DNA of 45,863 nt from Lachnospiraceae bacterium UBA7784 (lineage in GTDB: Bacteria > Bacillota > Clostridia > Lachnospirales > Lachnospiraceae): NCBI GenBank assembly GCA_002480925.1, contig DLDA01000026.1, positions 10,596 through 56,458 of the forward strand. Reading direction: 5' to 3'. Below the pieces are notes generated by a model that saw nothing but the letters and a program-made list of their open reading frames with translations, was not told the origin of the DNA and searched no databases. Both the position numbers and the translations under genes were made by a program. Positions 35,391 through 44,184 of this stretch are shown one piece after another (within the stretch, counting starts at the first letter, position 1; every line of letters begins with the position of its first letter).

Positions 35391-37352
35391 ATGAAAAAAT
35401 TAGCAAAAAAGCTTCTGATCAAAAAATATGTGACTCCACTAAATAAGATAATAGATATTATAAAATGCAGCGATTGTAACGCTGTTTCCTTTGATATATT
35501 TGATACTTTGATTAAGCGGAACATCCGTCATGCATATGATGTCTTCAGTGTGCTGGAAGATCATTATAAAAATAATTTTCATAAGGATATTCCAATATTT
35601 GAACTGAGAAAGAATGCAGAAGTAGAGGCTAATGAAAGATCGCAGTATGAAGATGTCAATATTGATGAAATATATGCTGCGATGGAGCAGGTGTCAGATG
35701 AAGAACGACAATGGCTTCGAGATACGGAAATTAATCTGGAATTGCAGTTTTGCCAGAGAAATCGAAGAATGTTCAGCATTTATCAGTGGTGCATTCAGAA
35801 TGGAAAGAGGGTGTTTATAACATCCGATATGTACCTTCCACTGGATACAGTGAAGAAGATATTAGCAAATGCTGGCTATGAAGGGTATTCTAACATATAT
35901 CTATCAAATGATAGAAGAGCGAGAAAGACTACAGGCTCCCTTTTCAAGATCGCTCTCGATTGTGAAGGACTGAAGGCCTACGAAGTTGTACACATTGGTG
36001 ATGCATTGAAGGGAGACTATCTGACACCTCGAAGTCTTGGAATTCATGCGGTTTTGATACCGCATGATGATCTTGACACCAGATATTTTAATAATAAAGT
36101 CATATCTTCGAAGAATTCGGAAATATCCTTAAATTATAATATAGTAAGCTCATTTGTGCGAAATAATGAAAATCCGATGTATAGCTTTTATGAAACAATC
36201 GGCTTTGAAATTGTAGGCCCAATTCTTTATGGCTACTGCAAGTGGCTCTATAAAAAGTTGCTGAGTAATCACATCAATAAGGTGTTCTTTTTAGCAAGAG
36301 AAGGATTCATGCTGGAGAGAGCTTTTGATGCATTTCATCCGGAAGGGCTTGTCTATCATGTGATACGTGTCTCTAGAAGAGCAACAGCACTACCTCTTCT
36401 TTATAAGGCACAGAGTTTAGATGCTATTCTTGCACGTATTACTGTTACACGTGCAAATTTTACTGTGCACGATTTTCTTTGCTCTTGCGAATTAGCAGAA
36501 AAAGATATTAAAAGAGTGTTGAATTCCACAATCTGTAAGGGAAATGAGCACATCAGCAGTTTAAGCATTGATGCACGTGAGAATCTTTTTAGGTGTGCAC
36601 AACCGTATATTATAAAAACATCAATGCAGCAAGAGGAATATATTCGCGGTTATCTTAAACAGTTTGATTTTAGCGGGAAAATTGCAGTATGTGATGTAGG
36701 CTGGCATGGGACAATTCAAAATGCGTTACAAGATATATTTACAGAAAATGATATCTGTGGATATTATATTGGAAAAAAGGAAAGACATTCAGTGGTTAGA
36801 AAGGCAAAATCTGAAGCCTTTTTGTTTACAAATAACTATAATAAATCTATTTTAAGTGAAGTTATGAGTGCACCGGATTTGTTCGAATTATTCTTCCTTT
36901 CTACTGATGGATCCGCCAAAAAATATGCAAGTGATGATACAGGAAAATGTTATTGTGTACAGGCTGAACCAGAGCAGACAGAAGAGAGCGCCGGAGATAT
37001 CATTGCATTGCAGAATGCTGCATTTAAGTTTGTGAGGGAATTCAAAAAGCTAGATCAAGAAATAGATGTTAAGATGAGTCCGTTCGTGTGCGAGGCCGCA
37101 TATAGTAAATTCATCAATCCACCTTCATCTGATACGGTAAATCATTTAAAAGAATTTTCTTTTTTGAACGTAGAGAGCCACTCTATGGTAGCGCAACATT
37201 GCCTTGGATATTATTTATTAAAGCCAAAAAGTTTTTTAGCAGAATTCCTCAATAACGGAAGCAAATCAATCTTTTTAAAGAGCGTTTTTAAAATACCACT
37301 GCCATATATTAAGATACTTGATTTTATGAAGAAATTTGACAAGGAACAGTGA
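35391..37352 (+). CDS. HAD-like hydrolase fused to a large polysaccharide-locus domain
   Basis: A 653-residue protein. The N-terminal ~240 residues are a HAD fold: motif I VSFDIFDTL (Asp35, Asp38), motif II FITSDMYLP, a Lys in KTTGSLFKIA (motif III) and motif IV HIGDALKGDYLT. The remaining ~410 residues contain EIVGPILYGYCKWLYKKL, VFFLAREGFMLERAF, VSRRATALPLL and CDVGWHGTIQNAL. Proteins of this build occur in capsule and surface-polysaccharide clusters, but the activity of the second half is not known to me. No membrane helix is clear. AAGGG lies just before the ATG. Confidence 0.8.
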   Translation: MKKLAKKLLIKKYVTPLNKIIDIIKCSDCNAVSFDIFDTLIKRNIRHAYDVFSVLEDHYKNNFHKDIPIFELRKNAEVEANERSQYEDVNIDEIYAAMEQVSDEERQWLRDTEINLELQFCQRNRRMFSIYQWCIQNGKRVFITSDMYLPLDTVKKILANAGYEGYSNIYLSNDRRARKTTGSLFKIALDCEGLKAYEVVHIGDALKGDYLTPRSLGIHAVLIPHDDLDTRYFNNKVISSKNSEISLNYNIVSSFVRNNENPMYSFYETIGFEIVGPILYGYCKWLYKKLLSNHINKVFFLAREGFMLERAFDAFHPEGLVYHVIRVSRRATALPLLYKAQSLDAILARITVTRANFTVHDFLCSCELAEKDIKRVLNSTICKGNEHISSLSIDARENLFRCAQPYIIKTSMQQEEYIRGYLKQFDFSGKIAVCDVGWHGTIQNALQDIFTENDICGYYIGKKERHSVVRKAKSEAFLFTNNYNKSILSEVMSAPDLFELFFLSTDGSAKKYASDDTGKCYCVQAEPEQTEESAGDIIALQNAAFKFVREFKKLDQEIDVKMSPFVCEAAYSKFINPPSSDTVNHLKEFSFLNVESHSMVAQHCLGYYLLKPKSFLAEFLNNGSKSIFLKSVFKIPLPYIKILDFMKKFDKEQ

Positions 37353-37365
37353 AAAGGAAAAGAAT

Positions 37366-37731
37366 ATGAAGATTGCTGTTGTTTTATGTACGTACAATAG
37401 GCTTGACTGTCTAAAAATAGCATTACAGAAATATGAGGAACAGACAGCGCAGCCGGATTTTATGGTAATCGTTAATAATGCTAGCTCAGATGGGACAAGA
37501 GAATACTTAGATGTCTGGAAAGAGAAAAAGGCTCCTTTTAAGAAGATTATTATTCATAATGAAAAGAATACAGGAGGCTCCGGCGGGTTTTCACGCGGAG
37601 TTGAAGAAGCACTTAATCTAGACTGTGATTATATGTTCCTTGCAGATGATGATGCATATGCTGAGCCTCAGGTATTGGAGGAGCTTCACAAAGCTGATGG
37701 CAGGAGGTCGATATGTTTTTTAGTGTACTGA
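37366..37731 (+). pseudogene. Truncated glycosyltransferase family 2 gene (GlfT-like N-terminus)
   Basis: The 121-residue frame has an intact GT2 start (AVVLCTYNRLDCLKIAL, VNNASSDGT), NTGGSGGFSRG as in galactofuranosyltransferase-like enzymes, and the DxD region MFLADDDAY. It then breaks into unrelated residues (ADGRRSICFLVY) where the next GT2 gene begins. Full enzymes are ~300 residues, so the acceptor-binding half is missing. The start has AAAGGAAAAG upstream. It looks like the left side of a recombination junction at ~37700. Confidence 0.8.
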
Positions 37732-38735
37732 TACCAGTATATAATGTGGAGAAATACTTGAACCGGTGTATAAGAAGTGTGCTGGATCAGAGTTTGAGCG
37801 ATTATGAGATTATACTTGTCGATGATGGCTCTACAGATAGGTCAGGTGAGATTTGTGACTTTTATGCAAACCGGTATGATATGATACGAACTATTCATAA
37901 AAAGAATGATGGCTTATATATGGCCAGGTATGATGCAATAAAAGTAGCAAAAGGCGAGTATCTGGTATTTCTCGATTCGGATGATACGATTGACAGTGAT
38001 GCGCTATCTATACTTCAAAAAGTAATTCTCGACACCAAATCGGATATGATAGTATTTCGTTGGAGAATGGTGGATAATGACACATTGAAAACTAAGGACA
38101 GTGAAACTCTCTTCCAGACCGGATTTATAAACTGTGCAGAGTTTTTAAATGATTTTTTAGAGACAAAGATCAATAACCTTTGGGCCAAATGTATAAGAAA
38201 TAAACTAGTCAGTAGGATTTCAGTATATCACCATTTCAATATGGCAGAAGATGCTGCATATACCTGTCAGTTTGTCCAGAAATGTAAAAGCATATACTAT
38301 ATTTCTGATGTGTTGTATAACTACTACATAAACTATAGTAGTATAGTACACAAAGTTCATATTGATCATCTGATAGATTCTTCGATTGCTCATTATGAGA
38401 CACTATTAATGCTTCAATCGATAGGTTGTCCAGAAAAGCAGTATAAAAAGCTGGTGAATAAATATATCAAGAATATAGCCTTTTTTATATCTGAATTAGA
38501 TAAAAGTGAGATAAAATCCAGCCATATGAATGTAGTAATGGAAATGGTGAAAAAAAATAAGGTCTGGAAATACTGTAATAGCCATAAGAAGTGGCTTAAT
38601 CTGGCAAATAATGTATTTATTACTCTTATCAATCGTGGAAACTATATGCTGACGCATAAAATCGCGTTGATTGGGATTGATATAAAACAATTATTACATC
38701 AGAGTAACAGCAGGAAATTAAAAAAAGGATTGTAA
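37713..38735 (+). CDS. Glycosyltransferase family 2
   Basis: A 340-residue GT-A enzyme: FSVLIPVYNVEKYLNRC at the start, LVDDGSTDRSGEICD (~35-49), the GLYMARYDAIKVAKGEYL helix and FLDSDDTID (DxD at ~88-91). Its length is usual. AGGAGG lies six bases upstream of the ATG inside the preceding truncated gene, so the broken gene supplies the ribosome site. Which sugar is transferred is not visible. The C-terminal ~100 residues are basic and rich in Lys and Asn, in keeping with the AT-rich composition. Confidence 0.9.
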   Translation: MFFSVLIPVYNVEKYLNRCIRSVLDQSLSDYEIILVDDGSTDRSGEICDFYANRYDMIRTIHKKNDGLYMARYDAIKVAKGEYLVFLDSDDTIDSDALSILQKVILDTKSDMIVFRWRMVDNDTLKTKDSETLFQTGFINCAEFLNDFLETKINNLWAKCIRNKLVSRISVYHHFNMAEDAAYTCQFVQKCKSIYYISDVLYNYYINYSSIVHKVHIDHLIDSSIAHYETLLMLQSIGCPEKQYKKLVNKYIKNIAFFISELDKSEIKSSHMNVVMEMVKKNKVWKYCNSHKKWLNLANNVFITLINRGNYMLTHKIALIGIDIKQLLHQSNSRKLKKGL

Positions 38736-38746
38736 GATTATTTGAA

Positions 38747-39883
38747 ATGGTTATATATCTAATTGTTTTTGTCGTTTCTGTATTTCTATTTTTCCTTTCA
38801 GAAAGGATAAATAATAAATTTCTGAAATGGCTAGCTGTGACTTTAGGAATTTTAATCCCGACTGTTCTAGCAGGATTAAGGGATAGAACTATCGGAAGTG
38901 ATACAAGAGGCTATGGTTCTGTATTTTATAAATGGGCAGCAGCTAGCAGCAGTTTCAGTCAATATACAGCTAAGGTTCATTCCATGGGAGACCTGACGGA
39001 TTATGGGTTTCATATGTTGTACTTTATTTCATCTAGGTTTTTTGCGGATTATCATATGGGCTTATTCCTGGCATCATTGATTACTACAACGTTTTTTTAC
39101 CTTGCATATAAAAGATTAAAAAAATTATTTGATATACCTATTTGGTGTGGGATGCTGATATATTATTTGTCTATGTATAATACAACGTTGAACATGATTC
39201 GACAGTCTATAGCAGTATCGATAGTTTTTTTTGCTTTCAGCTTCATGCTAGAAAAAAGATATGGATGGTATATTATATGGAATCTGATAGCCATGTTGTT
39301 CCATACCTCTGCTGCAGTCGGCTTTATGGGATTTATAGCTTTCATTATTCTCGGTAATGATAGTAGCTCAATTAAGAAGAATCTATTTAGATTATCCTGT
39401 CTGTTTGTACCATTTGTTGCAATCCTTATAAATGCACAAATGATAGTAACTAAATTGGTAAAGGTTGGATTATTTAGAAGCAATTATTTAAACTATCTTT
39501 CGGGAGCACTGTATAGTAGACAGGATAACGGTTTTCACCTGACTGCATTCATACTGCCCGCTATATTTCTGCTTTGTGACCTGTTTTTGTTTAAATATAC
39601 ATCGAGGATTATTCGATGTTCGATTTTTTTGGATTTCATGGTCTTTTTCTCTTTGATTTTATCCTTTACGACTATGGTTTCTGTTTTTGCGTATAGAATA
39701 GCTTATTATTATATTCCACTAGAGTATACTACTCAGATAATTTATAGAAAGTGTTTTACTAAATTGAGTAGAGGAATATGGGTGGCATTCGTTATCGGAA
39801 TGATAGCTTTTCTCTGGGGGTATGATATAGTGTATCTTAATAGTAATGAAACGGTTCCTTATGTATTAATGAGTTTTAATTAG
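38747..39883 (+). CDS. EpsG/Wzy-like polysaccharide polymerase
   Basis: A 378-residue integral membrane protein with about ten helices, starting VIYLIVFVVSVFLFFLSE. The conserved GSDTRGYGSVFYKW stretch after the second helix, NMIRQSIAVSIVFFAFSF and MLFHTSAAVGFMGF are typical of the EpsG family, which joins repeat units at the outer face of the membrane. The upstream ribosome site is weak. It is the only polymerase candidate in the locus, and no Wzx flippase is visible in this window. Confidence 0.9.
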   Translation: MVIYLIVFVVSVFLFFLSERINNKFLKWLAVTLGILIPTVLAGLRDRTIGSDTRGYGSVFYKWAAASSSFSQYTAKVHSMGDLTDYGFHMLYFISSRFFADYHMGLFLASLITTTFFYLAYKRLKKLFDIPIWCGMLIYYLSMYNTTLNMIRQSIAVSIVFFAFSFMLEKRYGWYIIWNLIAMLFHTSAAVGFMGFIAFIILGNDSSSIKKNLFRLSCLFVPFVAILINAQMIVTKLVKVGLFRSNYLNYLSGALYSRQDNGFHLTAFILPAIFLLCDLFLFKYTSRIIRCSIFLDFMVFFSLILSFTTMVSVFAYRIAYYYIPLEYTTQIIYRKCFTKLSRGIWVAFVIGMIAFLWGYDIVYLNSNETVPYVLMSFN

Positions 39884-39896
39884 AAGGATGGCATAT

Positions 39897-40745
39897 ATGA
39901 TACCCAAAATAATACATTACTGTTGGTTTGGTGGTAATCCATTACCAGATGATGCAAAAAGATGCATTGAATCATGGAGAAAATATTTTCCAGACTATGA
40001 GATTAAACAGTGGAATGAGTCGAACTTTGACGTAACGTATTGCGACTATGTTCATGAGGCATATCAGGCTAAAAAATGGGCTTTTGTTAGTGATTACGCC
40101 CGTTTGTGGATTATATATCATTACGGTGGTCTTTACTTTGACACAGATGTAGAGGTGATCAAACCGATGGATGATCTGATACAAAAAGGACCATTTATGG
40201 GAGAAGAAGCTGGACAGCCATATAATAATAAAAGCGAATGCAATCCAGGGCTTGGCCTGGCGGCCGCGCCAGGGCTTGGCCTGGCGGCCGCGCCAGGGCT
40301 TGGCCTGTATGATGAGCTAATTAATTATTATAACACACAGCATTTCCTGAATTTGGATGGAAGTCTGAATACCGAAACTATAGTAACCAGGACATCAGAG
40401 GTTTTAAGGAAACATGGCTTTACTGGAGATGGAACTATAGAGTACATTAATGGTATATATATCTATCCACCAGAGTATTTTTGTCCGGTGAATTTTTTTA
40501 CCGGAAAAATATCTATCACAGAAAATACTCGTTCAATTCACCACTACTCATCGACCTGGCTCAGTGGCCTTGATATAGTTATACTTCACATCGAGCGGTG
40601 TAATTATGGCAAAGATTCATGGGAGTATAAGTTACGTCGTCTTGTTTCGTTGCCATTTAGAGTCGTTAGAAAGTTCAAGACGCAGGGGATATGTGGTGTA
40701 AAGGCGGCTATTATTAAAAGAATGCACCGTGAGATTAATTACTGA
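39897..40745 (+). CDS. GT32-type glycosyltransferase (DXD sugar-binding domain) with internal 8-residue repeats
   Basis: A 282-residue transferase: MIPKIIHYCWFGG, AKKWAFVSDYARLWIIYHYGG and the DxD site LYFDTDVEVI (82-84) define the family. The C-terminal half has FCPVNFFTG and RSIHHYSSTWLSG. The start at 39897 is preferred, since AGAAGG lies nine bases upstream; the ATG at 39888 abuts that site. At residues ~117-137 an insert PGLGLAAA is repeated twice, followed by PGLGLY. The related fragment at 40996 has a single PGLGLY. The insert is in frame, so the enzyme may still work. Confidence 0.88.
   Translation: MIPKIIHYCWFGGNPLPDDAKRCIESWRKYFPDYEIKQWNESNFDVTYCDYVHEAYQAKKWAFVSDYARLWIIYHYGGLYFDTDVEVIKPMDDLIQKGPFMGEEAGQPYNNKSECNPGLGLAAAPGLGLAAAPGLGLYDELINYYNTQHFLNLDGSLNTETIVTRTSEVLRKHGFTGDGTIEYINGIYIYPPEYFCPVNFFTGKISITENTRSIHHYSSTWLSGLDIVILHIERCNYGKDSWEYKLRRLVSLPFRVVRKFKTQGICGVKAAIIKRMHREINY
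40245..40307 (+). repeat. 24-bp GC-rich in-frame tandem repeat
   Basis: Two full copies (40245-40268, 40269-40292) and a 15-base partial copy. Twenty of the 24 bases are G or C, in an otherwise AT-rich gene. The unit contains gcggccgc, and its arms CCTGGCG and CGCCAGG can pair. Confidence 0.95.
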
Positions 40746-40776
40746 GAAGTATTATACTATAAGAAGGTATGTAAGG

Positions 40777-40995
40777 ATGAAAGAAGTAGTAATCACATCA
40801 GGATATCGCTGGTCATATTTTGAATGGTTCCTGTTAGGCTTTCATGAATTGGAGCAGCAGGGAAAAATTAAGTTTCGTATGAAGACTCCATTTTGGAGTA
40901 AGACGCTGTCCAGGTCAAATGGAACATTCACAACCATGTTGGCAAATAAATGCATGCGTATTTTTGAGAAGGATTCCTATAAAATGATAGGTTAA
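40777..40995 (+). pseudogene. Truncated duplicate of the 42810 gene
   Basis: The first ~70 codons (MKEVVITSGYRWSYFEWF onward) are nearly identical in DNA to the start of the gene at 42810, with only scattered base changes. The frame then stops at 40993 right where GT32-like sequence begins. It has a ribosome site (AAGAAGG, AAGG). It is a 72-residue fragment of a 391-residue protein and is presumed non-functional. Confidence 0.85.
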
Positions 40996-41513
40996 GAAGT
41001 GATTAAGCCAATGAACGATCTGATTGAAAAAGGACCATTTATGGGGAAGAAGCTGGATTGTCAGATAATAATAGCGAATGTAATCCAGGGCTTGGCCTCT
41101 ATAAGGAGATCCTTGATTACTATAGTACTCAGCATTTTCTGAATCCAGATGGCAGTATCAATCAGGAGACGGTGGTTACCAGAACATCCAATATTCTGAA
41201 GAGACATGGTTTCAAGGGTAATCGATCTATAGAATGCATTGATGGAATTTACATCTATCCTCCGGACTACTTTTGCCCAGTGAATTATAGTACTGGAATT
41301 ACCACGATCACAGAAAATACTCGGTCTATCCACCATTATAGTGCGTCATGGCACAGCGGTCTTGAAGAACTAATTATCAAGATTGAGCGGTGTAGTAAAG
41401 GAACAGCTTCAGTCGAATATAAATTGAGACGAATTGTTTCACTACCATTCAGAGTCGTGAATAAGTTCAAGACGCATGGGTTGTCTGGTGTCGTAAAGAC
41501 GCTTAGAAAGTGA
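40996..41513 (+). pseudogene. GT32 glycosyltransferase remnant, N-terminus missing and frameshifted
   Basis: The sequence resumes at the equivalent of EVIKPMNDLIEKGPFMG, just after the DxD of the intact GT32 gene at 39897. It loses one base near 41045 and continues in another frame as SECNPGLGLYKEILDYYSTQ through to the stop. The catalytic N-terminal half is absent. An open frame from 41058 gives 151 residues, but no start with a ribosome site is evident. Confidence 0.82.
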
Positions 41514-41523
41514 GACGGACAAT

Positions 41524-42465
41524 ATGCCCTACTATCTACTAAAGTATTTTTCAAAGCAAAAATATTTGAGGGAGTTTATTCGCGGAAATCTTTATATGAA
41601 CACGCTCCATTTCTTTTGGGATGAGGACAAATTCGATGATGCGAAAAAACGGAGAGACCAGTATATTTCTTCACATCTTGGCATCAATCCGGATACAGTT
41701 ACTATCCCGATGAAACGTCTTCCAGAACAGCAGGAGGACATGCTAGAAGGTGTAATTGGGCTTAGCTCTACTGATGAGTCTTTAAAAGACTTCGATGGAC
41801 ATAATTTGACAGGTGTGCTTTATCGCTCAAAGGGTATGGGGTATTGCAATACGCTATGTTTTTATAAGCTCTATTATGACTTTGTGCCAATGATGGGCGG
41901 AAAACAAATGATCCAATATACAACCACATCGGCAATGAATGATTTTGGTGATTATGTAGCCTTTATTCTTAATCCTGACGAATTAACCAGAAGGATTGAA
42001 GCAGCCGCCAATAGAGAAGGGTATAAGGACCTGATTGGCAGTGTTCGGTATCATCCGTTGAAATATAACGGTGAGCGTTCAAAAATCTATAATCAATGTA
42101 GTGTTCTTTTAAAAACAGACGAAGAGTTTGATTTGAAAGATGCAGCTGATTCCATCATTTATAGAAGAGATTGCTTTGATAAGACTTATAAGTATAAGGG
42201 TCAGAATGAATGGCGTGTGGCTCTGTATCGAGGGAAGAAGGAGACAGAAGCTTATACACTTGAGGTTGGGGATTTAAGCGACATTATCTATTGGGATCGA
42301 GCAAAAAATCTTGACAGCGGAATTTATAATGCACTTAGTAAGGGGATGAAGAGTATCCCGGATAATGCGCCAAGGTTTCGCGGAAATATAGATCGAATAG
42401 AGCTCTGGAATAAGTTCTTTGAATTGGGAGACTATAAAGCTGTTAAGATGTTATTTATAGGATAA
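41524..42465 (+). CDS. Unknown protein, paralogue of the 34428 gene
   Basis: A 313-residue cytoplasmic protein with no family I can name. It shares with the protein at 34428 a start with YF-x-K-x-x-Y followed by RGNLYMNTLHFFW, then QEDMLEGV, NTLCFY, a DYVAFILNPDE segment, DLIGSVRYHP, DCFDKTYKYKGQNEWRVAL and LEVGDLSDIIYW. The Glu-Gly, Cys-Phe and Glu-Trp-Arg residues are candidates for an active site because they are kept in both copies. A weak site (GAGACGGA) precedes the ATG. The gene lies between the GT32 remnant and a GT2 fragment. Confidence 0.8.
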   Translation: MPYYLLKYFSKQKYLREFIRGNLYMNTLHFFWDEDKFDDAKKRRDQYISSHLGINPDTVTIPMKRLPEQQEDMLEGVIGLSSTDESLKDFDGHNLTGVLYRSKGMGYCNTLCFYKLYYDFVPMMGGKQMIQYTTTSAMNDFGDYVAFILNPDELTRRIEAAANREGYKDLIGSVRYHPLKYNGERSKIYNQCSVLLKTDEEFDLKDAADSIIYRRDCFDKTYKYKGQNEWRVALYRGKKETEAYTLEVGDLSDIIYWDRAKNLDSGIYNALSKGMKSIPDNAPRFRGNIDRIELWNKFFELGDYKAVKMLFIG

Positions 42466-42543
42466 AATACAAAGAAAATATTGAAGCGTGTAGGAATGAG
42501 TTACTTCAAATGCCGACAGAGATGAAGAATGAGGGAATCAGAA

Positions 42544-42786
42544 ATGCCAGTAAAACAAAGAATTAAAAATATCGTCCGGCTTTCAGCGCCATTGTTTATT
42601 GCTAAATCTTCAACGACTGAGGACACTGCTGTATCCATCCTTCATTCGTACTCTCCGGATCCATCCACAACATGTGTAGCCAATAACACAATGAATCCAC
42701 AATATGATTTGCAGATCATTGTTCCGGCCTATAATGTGGATAAGTATGTGGCTGAGTGTCTGGAATCTGCAGTACGCCAAAAGTAA
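42544..42786 (+). pseudogene. Glycosyltransferase family 2 N-terminal fragment
   Basis: An 80-residue frame that ends where a GT2 domain begins. After a ~60-residue Ser/Thr-rich lead comes LQIIVPAYNVDKYVAECLES then AVRQK and a stop; the DDGSTD and DxD parts are missing. GAGGGA lies about seven bases before the ATG at 42544. The bases upstream (42466-42543) encode, in another frame, KYKENIEACRNELLQMP and further residues to a stop, perhaps the end of yet another gene. The intact gene at 42810 follows at once. Confidence 0.75.
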
Positions 42787-42809
42787 TCAATTTAGGATAG
42801 AGGCAACAA

Positions 42810-43985
42810 ATGAAAGAAATTGTAATTACATCAGGATATCGCTGGTCATATTTTGAATGGTTCCTGTTAGGCTTTCATGAATTGGAGCAGCAGGGAAAAA
42901 TCAAGTTTCGTATGAAGACTCCATTTTGGAGTAAGACGCTGTCCAGGTCAAATGGAACATTTACAACCAGGTTGGCAAATAAATGCATGCGTATGTTTGA
43001 GAAGGATTCCTACAATATGACCGGTTATATTGTTGACGGAAATGTAAAGAAAACTTTTGTGATAGACAGCGCAGATGCGCCATATCTTTTTGATGAGCAG
43101 CAGCTAAAGGAATATGACATTTATTTTAAAATGCAGTGCCCGAAGGATTTCTCACCGGAAGGATTCGAATTGACTAAGGATATTCGTATTCCTTGGTGTG
43201 ATCATGCGCATGTAGAAGATGGACTTTCACTTACTGCTAGAGGCCCTAGGAAAGTCATCAATAATTTGACACAGTATCTTTCAAAGATTAAACCTTTGAT
43301 GATTGGACCTCGACAGCTATCCAGGAGCACATCGTATCAGCAGCTCGAGGGGGGGTATCAGAACTATCTAAAAGACCGGAAGCTTGAAAAAACAAAAAAA
43401 CTCATGTGTTATTTCGGTAATGCAAAGGGACCAGGAGCAGAGAGTAATGTAACGGATCCGGACTGGGATTGGGAACGAGATCTCATGGGGTATTTTGGCG
43501 ACAAAGTTTCTCACCCGAATGAAAAGCGAGGCATTGCAGCAGATTTCATGGCAACTCTTGGCGACGAGTATGACGCCAGAGTAATCAGCCGGGATGAGTC
43601 GGATGGATCCCAAGTGCGGAATGAAAATCTTGTTATTCCTCTTCCGGAGTTCTGTGCGCATATCGCAAACTTTGAATACAATTTGAACATTTCTGGATAT
43701 CGTATGTCAATTCCTAATCGCTTTATTGAAAGCATGCTGGTTGGAACTGCGGTTGTTACCGATAAGTTGCATGTTAAGTGGTATCAGCCGTTTGACAGCG
43801 AGGTCTCTGAAACGGTAGAGATGGGCTATATGAGAAATGATGAAGTAGATTGGGATCAGTTCAAAAAGGATATACAGAATCTTCCTAAGACGGATCCAGC
43901 TAAAATTGTAGAAGCATTTGAGAAGAAATGGTCTCCGACTGCTGTAGCTGATTATATTATTGATACTGTTATGAAGGATTGTTGA
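42810..43985 (+). CDS. Putative glycosyltransferase (possible GT-B/exostosin-like C-terminus)
   Basis: A 391-residue protein beginning MKEIVITSGYRWSYFEWFLL. I cannot assign a family with certainty. The C-terminal part, NLNISGYRMSIPNRFIESM followed by LVGTAVVTDKL, has the look of the nucleotide-sugar site of exostosin-like or GT-B transferases, where a conserved Glu lies before a Gly-Thr-x-Val turn. The middle has a run of acidic and aromatic residues (DPDWDWERDLMGYFGD). No membrane helix is seen. Its 5' end is duplicated at 40777. Confidence 0.68.
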   Translation: MKEIVITSGYRWSYFEWFLLGFHELEQQGKIKFRMKTPFWSKTLSRSNGTFTTRLANKCMRMFEKDSYNMTGYIVDGNVKKTFVIDSADAPYLFDEQQLKEYDIYFKMQCPKDFSPEGFELTKDIRIPWCDHAHVEDGLSLTARGPRKVINNLTQYLSKIKPLMIGPRQLSRSTSYQQLEGGYQNYLKDRKLEKTKKLMCYFGNAKGPGAESNVTDPDWDWERDLMGYFGDKVSHPNEKRGIAADFMATLGDEYDARVISRDESDGSQVRNENLVIPLPEFCAHIANFEYNLNISGYRMSIPNRFIESMLVGTAVVTDKLHVKWYQPFDSEVSETVEMGYMRNDEVDWDQFKKDIQNLPKTDPAKIVEAFEKKWSPTAVADYIIDTVMKDC

Positions 43986-43990
43986 TTGCT

Positions 43991-44179
43991 ATGAATATTA
44001 TTATTCCATCTGCAAAAATTGTTCCTGAAGAATTACAGAGTCTTGGAAAACTTCCAGCGGTTATTTATCCCGTTAATCAGAATCTTGAACTCACATCAAT
44101 ACCAACGAACAACGTAGACAATTGGTTGATCTTTATCATGACAATCACTTCCTTTCCGATCTGGACTTGTGGAGTCTGA
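43991..44179 (+). pseudogene. Truncated nucleotidyltransferase-like gene fragment joined to another gene end
   Basis: The frame begins MNIIIPSAKIVPEELQSLGK then LPAVIYPVNQNL, like the N-terminus of sugar-nucleotidyltransferase-type capsule genes. It then becomes unrelated. In another frame, from ~44089, a different reading (NTNEQRRQLVDLYHDNHFL and on to a stop at 44185) looks like the end of a second gene. The junction is thus near 44088. Both pieces are presumed inactive. Confidence 0.6.
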
Positions 44180-44184
44180 GCATG

